From Methylophaga sp. (GTDB lineage Bacteria > Pseudomonadota > Gammaproteobacteria > Nitrosococcales > Methylophagaceae): 8,339 nt of DNA. Positions 1 to 6,609 of the stretch are shown piece after piece (within the stretch, counting starts at the first letter, position 1; each line of letters begins with the position of its first letter). A model generated the notes under the pieces. It did not search any database. It was not told the origin of the DNA and saw only the letters and a program-made list of their open reading frames with translations. The stretch is taken from assembly GCA_013139345.1 (NCBI GenBank), contig WTAY01000172.1, forward strand, positions 1-8,339, in the 5' to 3' direction. Made by a program: the position numbers and the translations under genes.

Positions 1-4
1 TACT

Positions 5-86
5 TCGTCATTCCCATGAAAATGGGAATCCATGGGCAGTGAAAATGACCACTATCGTTGGATCCCCGTTTTCACGGGGATGACGA
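5..86. repeat. Paired-hairpin inverted repeat, copy 1
   Basis: Two hairpins face each other, making one large imperfect inverted repeat (5-31 against 60-86). The left hairpin has an 8-bp stem, ATTCCCAT (10-17) with ATGGGAAT (22-29), around a GAAA loop. The right hairpin has an 8-bp stem, ATCCCCGT (62-69) with ACGGGGAT (74-81), and its loop reads GAAA on the minus strand. The outer ends are GTCAT (7-11) and ATGAC (80-84). A relative with the same plan lies at 6416-6487. Repeats of the form GTCATTCCCGCG...CGGGAATCC are widely scattered in gammaproteobacterial genomes, and this looks like a member. It lies beyond the 3' end of the deacetylase-like gene and could act as an mRNA end structure. There is no T-run to make it a standard terminator. 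Confidence 0.85.
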
Positions 87-130
87 GCTTTATTAAATCA
101 ACTGCATCTTCATTTATCATGGGTATAGAT

Positions 131-170
131 CATTTATATCATTTATATCATTTATATCATTTATATCATT
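131..170. repeat. 9-bp tandem repeat, about 4.4 copies
   Basis: The unit CATTTATAT occurs perfectly at 131-139, 140-148, 149-157 and 158-166, followed by the partial unit CATT (167-170). It overlaps the last three codons of the minus-strand deacetylase-like gene. Read on that strand and in its frame, each unit is ATA TAA ATG. Every unit therefore repeats an in-frame stop codon, and changes in copy number would not alter the protein. Such short perfect repeats usually vary in number by replication slippage. Confidence 0.9.
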
Positions 171-1132
171 AGTGATTTTATCTGTGCTGTTACAGCACTG
201 GCATTACCTTGAATGTTATAGCCCCCCTCTAAGACGGAAATAATTCTACCGCCACAGTGCTTGTCCGCTATCGCTTTAATAATCTCAGTCAACTCAACAA
301 ACCCATGGTCAGTAATGTGATGACAGCCTAAAAGATCATCTTGTCGACTATCAAAACCTGCCGAAATAAGAATAAGTTCGGGTGAAAAATCATCGATTAC
401 AGGTAACAACTTTTCTTTAAACGCTTGGGTAATATCATTATCAGTAGCACCACAATCTAAATGCACATTAATATTAAATCCCTCTCCAGCTCCCTCACCT
501 TTTTTTGAAGGAGACCCAGTACCAGGATAAGCAAACATGTCGTGAGTTGAGAAATAAAGTACATCAGGATCAGAATAAAACGCCCACTCAGTACCATTAC
601 CATGATGGTAGTCCCAATCGACAATCAATACCTTTTTAACACCATACTGTTTCTGGGCATAACGTACTGCAATAGCGACATGATTGTAATAACAAAACCC
701 CTCCTCTTTTCCCTCATTATGAGCATGATGTCCTGGAGGTCGAGAAGCACAAAAAGCATTGTCTACTTCATCTAAGAAAACAGCATCTATGCTTGCCAAC
801 ACACCTGCTGTTGCAAGCAATGCGTGCTGATGTATTGTAAGGTTTCGGGCTTTAATTGAGTCAATATGCTGCTGTGAATGAACTAATGTTAGCCACTTTT
901 CACTGTCTTTTTTGGGTGCAATTATTGATACTGAATTAACAATATTATGCTCTTGCAACTGCTCTGTAATCGCCTGATAACGTGCTGGAGATTCAGGATG
1001 AGCTTGATTGATCTGGTGCTGAGAAAATCGCTCATCAAGCACAAGCCCCGTACGGCGAGATATCGTCATAGCTCTCACCTCTTTGGCTAGAGCCATCATC
1101 ATAGATAATGCAAGAAATTGCCTTCTCTTCAC
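161..1132 (-). CDS. Histone deacetylase-like zinc amidohydrolase, possible twin-arginine leader
   Basis: This is a member of the arginase/deacetylase superfamily (class I/II HDAC, acetylpolyamine amidohydrolase and acetoin-utilisation type), which uses zinc to hydrolyse acetyl-amide bonds. The natural substrate cannot be told from sequence. Residue numbers are for the 323-residue form. RPPGHHA (131-137) carries the His-His charge relay (H135, H136). DWDYHHGNGT (172-181) gives zinc ligands D174 and H176, and SAGFDS gives the third, D261. LEGGYN contains the catalytic Tyr305. All key residues are present, so it should be active. The long form starts with GTG at 1132, preceded by GAGG seven bases upstream, and adds a leader with KRRQFLA and a short hydrophobic stretch, like a twin-arginine signal. 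A shorter 302-residue form could start at ATG 1067-1069, which has a stronger Shine-Dalgarno and fits the usual start of the family fold (TGLVLDERF). The end overlaps a tandem repeat. The family call is secure; the start and location are not. Confidence 0.93.
   Translation of the reverse strand: MKRRQFLALSMMMALAKEVRAMTISRRTGLVLDERFSQHQINQAHPESPARYQAITEQLQEHNIVNSVSIIAPKKDSEKWLTLVHSQQHIDSIKARNLTIHQHALLATAGVLASIDAVFLDEVDNAFCASRPPGHHAHNEGKEEGFCYYNHVAIAVRYAQKQYGVKKVLIVDWDYHHGNGTEWAFYSDPDVLYFSTHDMFAYPGTGSPSKKGEGAGEGFNINVHLDCGATDNDITQAFKEKLLPVIDDFSPELILISAGFDSRQDDLLGCHHITDHGFVELTEIIKAIADKHCGGRIISVLEGGYNIQGNASAVTAQIKSLMI
1075..1081 (-). promoter_or_regulatory. Internal ribosome binding site for the short form of the deacetylase-like gene
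   Basis: On the minus strand GAGGTGA lies five bases before the ATG at 1067-1069, an excellent match to the anti-Shine-Dalgarno sequence. It is inside the long reading frame, where it encodes part of KEVRA. It supports translation from Met22 and so a form without the twin-arginine-like leader. Confidence 0.6.
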
Positions 1133-1461
1133 CTTGTTACCTCGATACTAATGCCACTCATTACTAGAGAAAGATAACATATGCCCCATTCCTTTCAACA
1201 ATATTATGACGATACTAACGAGTACGCCTATTTATTAAAGAGTGATCTCTTCACATAGAAATATCATCACATGGTAATTTATAATTTGGCAGTCGATTAA
1301 GCAATATTTAAATATGTATGCACTGAAAATGAAAAAAGTAATCGTTTCTAAAATAGCAAACCTTATAAGTAGTAATCAGCTTCTAATAATAGAATTCAAG
1401 TTATACTTTCAATCTTAATGGAACACGTTAGTTTTATACTAAAATATAAATAAGGATATTC
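1133..1461. other. Divergent intergenic region, 329 bp
   Basis: It separates the minus-strand deacetylase-like gene from the plus-strand membrane protein gene and should hold both promoters. On the minus strand TTGAAA (1193-1198) and TTATCT (1172-1177) could be a -35/-10 pair, but the 15-base spacer is short. On the plus strand TATACT at 1402-1407 and again at 1435-1440 are -10-like, without a good -35 box. AAGGA at 1452-1456 is the ribosome binding site of the gene starting at 1462. A small inverted repeat, AAGAG (1238-1242) with CTCTT (1247-1251), is too short to interpret. No RNA gene or convincing small reading frame is seen. All promoter calls here are weak. Confidence 0.4.
1137..1143 (-). 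promoter_or_regulatory. Ribosome binding site for the GTG start of the deacetylase-like gene
   Basis: On the minus strand GAGGTAA precedes the GTG start (1130-1132), with seven bases between GAGG and GTG. This makes the leader-containing form plausible despite its non-ATG start. Confidence 0.5.
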
Positions 1462-2247
1462 ATGAATATAGCTGAAAATTACACCACATCACTCTATGAA
1501 ATTTTAGGCGAAGATACACAGAAATATACATCTACATCGGTTAGCGGCGGTGGTGGCTATGTTTCAGGAGCTAACGGCACGGTTTACGGAGGAACGGCAC
1601 CTGTCACCTCAACGACAAATTATCACAGCGATCAAGATATTTGGGTACGAAACATAGAAACAGGTAATGAAAGGAAATTTGAGTTTAATTCATATAATAT
1701 TGCTGTAAGACCGGGGCATAAGATTTTATGCTCATGGAGCAATAAAAGTGAAAAATTAGAACGTATCATTAACATTTCTACTGGCACGACCTATGCTGGA
1801 GATGGTGTTTATAATGACTGGACTGGTGCCGGTAAAGTATTTAGTGGGTCAGGTGGTGCATTTTGGACTTCTTTTCTTCGTCTTTCTTGGTGGCCAGCCA
1901 TTCCTTTTTTCTCAGTTTTACATGCCCTTTTTGCATTCTTCAAATACTTCATTTCAGGTACAGGGCCGTATTGGAATGAAAAAGCGCCCAGTATTAAAAA
2001 GAATGGCATGATGTTACTTATTACTGATGCTCTTTTATTTTTTTGGGCTATGAATATTGCCAATCAATGGAGGGTGTCTATGGCTGATTGGATCGTGTAT
2101 ATGATCGTTGCCGTGATCCCTCTCACTATTCTCCATATGAAAATCATCAAGGCTGAGTTTGAGGTTGTGAAAGCTCATAGTGACGAATTAGATGCCTATT
2201 TAGGTAACTATATTTCAGCTAATAGAAGTAAGTTTTCTGAACAGTAA
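1462..2247 (+). CDS. Membrane protein of unknown function with Gly/Ser-rich N-terminal module
   Basis: This gene has 261 codons, starts at ATG and has AAGGA five bases upstream. I do not recognise a named family. There is no signal peptide. Residues about 22-112 form a soluble, probably beta-rich region: a glycine-rich start (SVSGGGGYVSG, 26-36), a Thr/Ser stretch, then QDIWVRN (58-64) and VRPGHKILCSW (82-92). I recall similar glycine-rich plus VRxGH modules in other uncharacterised proteobacterial proteins, but this is memory and was not checked. Three hydrophobic segments follow at about 143-164, 183-200 and 209-227, so the C-terminal half is membrane-embedded. A charged tail (229-261) ends the protein. 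It is followed after 89 bases by the c-di-GMP enzyme on the same strand, with no visible terminator between them, so co-transcription is possible. No enzymatic motif is seen. Confidence 0.85.
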   Translation: MNIAENYTTSLYEILGEDTQKYTSTSVSGGGGYVSGANGTVYGGTAPVTSTTNYHSDQDIWVRNIETGNERKFEFNSYNIAVRPGHKILCSWSNKSEKLERIINISTGTTYAGDGVYNDWTGAGKVFSGSGGAFWTSFLRLSWWPAIPFFSVLHALFAFFKYFISGTGPYWNEKAPSIKKNGMMLLITDALLFFWAMNIANQWRVSMADWIVYMIVAVIPLTILHMKIIKAEFEVVKAHSDELDAYLGNYISANRSKFSEQ

Positions 2248-2336
2248 ATCGCTGCTCGCCTAGACCGCTTGCAACAATAGAGCTACAAATAGTGCTACTA
2301 TCACATGTACACAATAACTTTTAATAAAAGTATTTT

Positions 2337-4634
2337 ATGGATGAATCACTTAGCAGTATCATGGATAAGGTTTCTGAAGTTCCTATTACCAATGAACAAA
2401 TGGAATATTTATTGCTACTTCAGCAAGAAATATTAGGCAAGCTTGCCGTTGGAAATCAGCATCAAGAAACATTAGATGATTTATGCCGAAGCGCTGAATC
2501 AATGCTACCCAATGCCGTTGCTTCCATCATGCTCTTCACTGATGACAAAAACAGTCTAACGGTAAGAGCTGCACCCAACATTCCTATTGAAGCAAGCAAA
2601 GCCCTCAATGGGCTAATTCCTGGCGAGTATAGTGGTTCTTGTGGAACAGCAGTATATAGAAATGTAGCTCAATTTGTATCTAATACAAAGGAAGATACTC
2701 GCTGGGCAGCTTCTGCATTTCAAGACTTTGCAAAAATTTTTGGCATTAATGCTTGCTGGTCCATGCCCATTCGAGGTGATAATAAGTTAGCGATTGGCTC
2801 GTTTGCTCTCTCCAGTATGGAAAAGCGTAATCCTCAAAAATTTCACAAAAAATTATTAGAAACATGTGCTGATATTGTTGCCATCATTCTAAAAAGAGAG
2901 GCAGAAGAGAAACAGCTCAAGTTCCTTGCTCATTATGATGCTTTAACAGGGCTGCCTAACCGTACGCTATTTGCTGATCGCTTCAACCAAGCTATAGCCC
3001 ACAGCAAACGTAGTAACAGTTTACTCGCCATTTGCTTCCTCGATTTAGATAACTTCAAAGCAATTAATGACAATTATGGTCACGATGCAGGCGATAAATT
3101 ATTAATTGAAGTTGCCAAGCGCATTACAGCTACTATTCGAGACGAAGATACCGTATCACGTCAGGGTGGGGATGAGTTCACGCTACTATTACGAGATATT
3201 GACTCACCTAGCCAATGTGAGAAATTGCTAGAACGTATCAATCACTCTTTAGCACAATCTCATATTATTAATGGCCGCCCTCATAAGGTTTCTGCATCAA
3301 TTGGCACAACACTCTATCCTCTTGATAACACAGATCTGGATACCTTAATCCGTCATGCAGATCAGGCAATGTATCACGCAAAGCTTTCCGGAAAAAACCA
3401 GCAACAACTTTTTAATATCCTTGATGATCAACAGATAATTCAAAGGCAAGAACGGCTTTCAGAAATTCAACAAGCATTAAAGAATAAACAGTTTGAATTA
3501 TATTACCAACCCAAAGTTAATATGAAGACAGGTCAAATAGTCGGTGTCGAAGCGTTGATTCGTTGGATTCACCCTGACAAAGGTTTAATTCCCCCTTTAG
3601 ACTTTTTGCCTTTAATTGATGGCACTGAAATAGAAATACAGCTGGGTGCATGGGTCATTAATGAAGCCTTACAGCAGCTTGATGACTGGCAGAAACAAGG
3701 CATAAACCTTGAGATGAGTATTAATATCTCATCACACCATATTCAATCTCTTCTTTTCTTAGACCAACTCAATGAAGCATTGGATAAACACCCTGATGTA
3801 AACTCTCAAGACTTTCAGCTAGAAATATTAGAAAGTAGCGCCCTTGGTGATATTGAAACAATTAACGGCATTATAAAAAGCTGTAGAAATGTGCTTGGCG
3901 TTAATGTAGCTCTAGATGACTTTGGCACCGGCTATTCATCACTCACTCATATGAAAAACCTGTCTGCCAACATCATTAAAATTGACCAAAGTTTTGTACG
4001 AGATTTATTAGATGACCCTGATGACTTCAGCATCATTGAGGGTATTATTGGTTTGTCACATGCCTTTAACCGTGAGGTCATTGCTGAAGGAGTAGAAACG
4101 GATGCGCATGGAATTATTCTACTGCTCATGGGGTGTGAGTTAGCTCAGGGTTATGGTATTTCTCACCCACTTCCTGCTACTGAATTACTAACTTGGTTAG
4201 CTAATTATACTCCTAACCAATATTGGTTAGACCATGCGAAAAAGCATTTATCATTACCCCAGAAAAAAATAATACTGTTGCAATTAACAACCCAACATTG
4301 GTTTAACAGGGTCAAAAAAGAACTACTCACCATGGAGGATAGTGGCTTTGGAAAATTCTTTATCCAATGCCATCTCGGTATGTGGCTTTCTCGTGTTGAA
4401 CAAAAAGAACTCTTTGATCCAACTTGGGTAGGTAAGCTTAAAAAGGTACATGATCTTTTATTTTCACTCGCTGATAAACTTATCAAACACCATCAGGCAG
4501 GGAAAATTGGTCTAGCAAAAGAAGGAATCAATGAACTTGAACTCGCCTATGAACAAGTGTGCACTGTTTTGGCACAGCAGAGGCAAAATCATACTGCTCA
4601 AAAGTCATTTGCTTCTCTTATCACAAAATTATAA
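2337..4634 (+). CDS. GAF-GGDEF-EAL c-di-GMP cyclase/phosphodiesterase with C-terminal CZB-like domain
   Basis: This 765-residue cytoplasmic enzyme makes and/or degrades the second messenger c-di-GMP. A GAF sensor domain covers about residues 25-188. The GGDEF domain (about 198-360) has DLDNFKAIND, an intact GGDEF (277-281) and the inhibitory I-site RDED (268-271), so cyclase activity with product inhibition is expected. The EAL domain (about 373-620) has every catalytic element I can check: E405-A-L, N463, E496 and E499, DDFGTGYSS with D527 and D528, K548, E584 and Q604. Phosphodiesterase activity is therefore also expected. The tail (about 645-745) resembles a CZB zinc-binding domain: H654, C678 in CHLGMWL, and H705, which lies 27 residues after the Cys as in DgcZ. 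The position of the fourth ligand is F709. CZB domains sense zinc or hypochlorite in DgcZ and chemoreceptors. No membrane segment is seen. The Shine-Dalgarno is weak (AAAAG). It converges with the protease gene 69 bases away. Confidence 0.95.
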   Translation: MDESLSSIMDKVSEVPITNEQMEYLLLLQQEILGKLAVGNQHQETLDDLCRSAESMLPNAVASIMLFTDDKNSLTVRAAPNIPIEASKALNGLIPGEYSGSCGTAVYRNVAQFVSNTKEDTRWAASAFQDFAKIFGINACWSMPIRGDNKLAIGSFALSSMEKRNPQKFHKKLLETCADIVAIILKREAEEKQLKFLAHYDALTGLPNRTLFADRFNQAIAHSKRSNSLLAICFLDLDNFKAINDNYGHDAGDKLLIEVAKRITATIRDEDTVSRQGGDEFTLLLRDIDSPSQCEKLLERINHSLAQSHIINGRPHKVSASIGTTLYPLDNTDLDTLIRHADQAMYHAKLSGKNQQQLFNILDDQQIIQRQERLSEIQQALKNKQFELYYQPKVNMKTGQIVGVEALIRWIHPDKGLIPPLDFLPLIDGTEIEIQLGAWVINEALQQLDDWQKQGINLEMSINISSHHIQSLLFLDQLNEALDKHPDVNSQDFQLEILESSALGDIETINGIIKSCRNVLGVNVALDDFGTGYSSLTHMKNLSANIIKIDQSFVRDLLDDPDDFSIIEGIIGLSHAFNREVIAEGVETDAHGIILLLMGCELAQGYGISHPLPATELLTWLANYTPNQYWLDHAKKHLSLPQKKIILLQLTTQHWFNRVKKELLTMEDSGFGKFFIQCHLGMWLSRVEQKELFDPTWVGKLKKVHDLLFSLADKLIKHHQAGKIGLAKEGINELELAYEQVCTVLAQQRQNHTAQKSFASLITKL

Positions 4635-4703
4635 CTATTAGCTTTCTCTGAGCAATATGATGAAACAACAGCCTCAAGCTTGCGAAAAGTCAGTGAAAGA
4701 CTA

Positions 4704-6359
4704 TTAACCATCAATAATTCCATTGCAATCATTATCAATACCATCTCGTCCCCAGCGGCCTCTGCTATCTTGGTGTCCTGGGTAGATGCTTGAATTAGTG
4801 TCATCACAGTCAACATTACTACAATACCCATCACCGTCATTATCAGTACATACATCAGCAGTTATTACCGTTGTAAATGACCATAATGGACCGCTTGTTA
4901 TGCCATTATCATTTATCGCGACCACCTGCCAATCATACAGTGTATCTAGTTCCAAATTACTCAGAGAGAAGGAGGTTGAGCTTGTATTGCCCAGTTTAAC
5001 CAATGCACTACCACTAGGAGCAAGGTAGACATCGTAGGATAAGGCATAATCAGCTAACATCCAGCTCAAAGTTACATCGACAGCAACATCAGTATCAAGG
5101 TTATTTGGGCTTGGATTACTAGGGGCACTCGGTGGACCGACAACGGGCTCAGATGAAGATAAGGCACTATAAGCTTGAATAAGCCCATGTCCAAATGTGC
5201 CATCAAACCCCGCTTTTCCTAGATCAAGACTTGTAGATAAAATCGCTTGTCTCACGGCACCAACAGATGTTGCCCCTTGAGCATAGAGAAGTGCAGCCAG
5301 ACCAGCAACATGAGGTGATGCCATTGAGGTGCCTTGTAGAAAATAGTAATTAAACACACCTTCATTGCTCGTTTCTTGAAGTACGCCATCAACATAACCA
5401 TCTCCATTGAGATCGGCACTGGTATTGCCACCGGGGGCAACAACATCCAAGCCTTGGCCTTTATTAGAATAACGTACAACTTGATCGGCATAATCTGTTG
5501 CACCCACCGCAACAGCGGTAGGGTATATGGCAGGGTAACTTACATTTTTTCGGTGTCCATCATTACCGGCGGCGGCTACAACCAACACCTCATTTTCTTC
5601 AGCATAATCAAGTGCTGCATCAACAAAAGGGTCACTTGTCATACCAAAGCGGGCATTCACGCCCAAGCTCATATTAATGACTTGTGCACCATTATCAACC
5701 GCATAATAAATACCTTCGGCAATATCTGCAAAAGAGCCACTGCCACTATCATCTAACACTTTTACCGGCATAACACATGCTTCGGGAGCAACACCTGCGA
5801 CTCCGACACCAGAAATATTTGGGTCAAAATTTGTCCGTTGAGCAATCGTGCCTGAAACATGAGTCCCATGGCTGAGTGAACTTCCATCCGTCGGGTCATC
5901 ATCTTGCCCTACGACATCATACCCGCCCATGCACTCATTAATACCATCGGCACCACCTCGATTAATTCCGGTGTCTAGCACCGCAACAATAAGAGGCGTT
6001 ATTCCATCTAGTGCCCCTCTGGTGATATCCCATGCTTCTTCTATTTGGATTTTTGGTAAGTGCCACTGGTAGACATAAAAGGTGTCATTGCTGGTAAGGC
6101 TTGCTTGTGCGATGTAGTTGAACCCAGCTTTAAGCCCCTGTTTACGAAGACGTTGAACCTGACCAAATTCTTTGCCAGTTTCAACTTCAAAAACAGTCAG
6201 GTCTGACAGGGGTAAACGCTTGATAACCTTCAGGCTACTAAGCTGATAACTTGGCCCTTGAACAACTATCTGACCCTTTTTAAAAGGTGGCGAAGCGGCA
6301 TAAGCTATGGTAGAACTGAGAAAAAGTGTCGCTAACAATATATGTATAATGATGTTCAT
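4704..6359 (-). CDS. Secreted subtilisin-like serine protease (S8) with fibronectin III-like and MopE-type C-terminal modules
   Basis: This is an extracellular serine endopeptidase of 551 residues. The start at 6357-6359 is chosen because GGGAGGT lies seven bases before it and a clear signal peptide follows directly (residues 1-21, cleavage after AYA). An ATG 11 codons upstream (6392) has no Shine-Dalgarno. A propeptide-like region covers about 28-95. The S8 domain (about 105-400) has the full catalytic set: D129 in AVLDTG, H164 in HGTHVSG, the oxyanion N266 in AAAGNDG and S345 in GTSMASPH. DLNGDGYVDG (316-325) is a calcium-loop-like insert. A fibronectin III-like domain follows (about 410-497). 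The C-terminus (503-551) has DNDGDGY, DCDD and DGIDNDCNG, the metal-binding pattern found in MopE-type proteins. The usual Cys before DGIDNDC is missing and a short Arg-rich stretch (SRGRWGR) stands in its place. It probably degrades extracellular protein and may bind calcium. Nothing nearby looks like a dedicated secretion system. Confidence 0.95.
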   Translation of the reverse strand: MNIIIHILLATLFLSSTIAYAASPPFKKGQIVVQGPSYQLSSLKVIKRLPLSDLTVFEVETGKEFGQVQRLRKQGLKAGFNYIAQASLTSNDTFYVYQWHLPKIQIEEAWDITRGALDGITPLIVAVLDTGINRGGADGINECMGGYDVVGQDDDPTDGSSLSHGTHVSGTIAQRTNFDPNISGVGVAGVAPEACVMPVKVLDDSGSGSFADIAEGIYYAVDNGAQVINMSLGVNARFGMTSDPFVDAALDYAEENEVLVVAAAGNDGHRKNVSYPAIYPTAVAVGATDYADQVVRYSNKGQGLDVVAPGGNTSADLNGDGYVDGVLQETSNEGVFNYYFLQGTSMASPHVAGLAALLYAQGATSVGAVRQAILSTSLDLGKAGFDGTFGHGLIQAYSALSSSEPVVGPPSAPSNPSPNNLDTDVAVDVTLSWMLADYALSYDVYLAPSGSALVKLGNTSSTSFSLSNLELDTLYDWQVVAINDNGITSGPLWSFTTVITADVCTDNDGDGYCSNVDCDDTNSSIYPGHQDSRGRWGRDGIDNDCNGIIDG

Positions 6360-6366
6360 AACATCG

Positions 6367-6373
6367 ACCTCCC
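6367..6373 (-). promoter_or_regulatory. Ribosome binding site fixing the protease start
   Basis: On the minus strand GGGAGGT lies seven bases before the ATG at 6357-6359. It selects this start over the in-frame ATG at 6392, and the resulting protein begins directly with a signal peptide. Confidence 0.8.
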
Positions 6374-6415
6374 GATATATACTCAGAATCATTCAAAATG
6401 CAGATTTTTTATCGA

Positions 6416-6487
6416 GTCATCCCAGCATGCTTTTGGCTGGGATCTACTTAATACAATAGATTCTCGATAAAAGCACTCGAGAATGAC
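6416..6487. repeat. Paired-hairpin inverted repeat, copy 2
   Basis: It has the same plan as the repeat at 5-86: GTCAT (6416-6420), hairpin, spacer, hairpin, ATGAC (6483-6487). The left stem is ATCCCAGC (6419-6426) with GCTGGGAT (6436-6443). The right stem is ATTCTCGA (6460-6467) with TCGAGAAT (6477-6484). Both stems are 8 bp and both loops are 9 bases; the loops are related once one is reverse-complemented (ATGCTTTTG and GTGCTTTTA). A further inverted repeat, TTTTATCGAG (6407-6416) with CTCGATAAAA (6463-6472), could pair instead. The element lies 123 bases past the glutamate dehydrogenase stop and 56 bases before the protease start codon, so it could end one transcript or shape the leader of the next. 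Confidence 0.8.
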
Positions 6488-6609
6488 AGGAGGGAGAGCT
6501 CTGCATCTTTAAGTGTTTTGGGTATAGTGCACAGAGTTTCATTGTAGACCATATGAAATACTTTGCAAATATTGAGGGAGGTTTAAGCTGAACGCTAAGT
6601 TAACGACCT

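Noticed and set aside
1241..1255. CRP-like site AGTGATCTCTTCACA
   Set aside because: The half-sites TGTGA/TCACA need a 6-base spacer; here it is 5 bases and the first half-site is imperfect.
4635..4703. Possible bidirectional terminator between the convergent c-di-GMP and protease genes
   Set aside because: Only a 4-bp stem (AGTC...GACT) without a T-run is visible; this is too weak to call.
4598..4855. 85-codon open frame on minus overlapping the end of the protease and of the c-di-GMP gene
   Set aside because: It overlaps the true protease frame on the same strand and has no recognisable motif; it is a shadow.
5376..5756. 126-codon open frame on plus, opposite the protease
   Set aside because: It lies wholly antisense to the S8 catalytic domain, has isoleucine/threonine-rich composition typical of a reverse-strand shadow, and has no convincing ribosome binding site.
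6360..6392. Upstream ATG extension of the protease by 11 residues
   Set aside because: No Shine-Dalgarno precedes it, it would put charged residues ahead of the signal peptide, and the internal start has GGGAGGT at ideal spacing.
5..6487. CRISPR array from the repeated palindromes
   Set aside because: There are only two diverged copies more than 6 kb apart, with no regular spacers and no cas genes.
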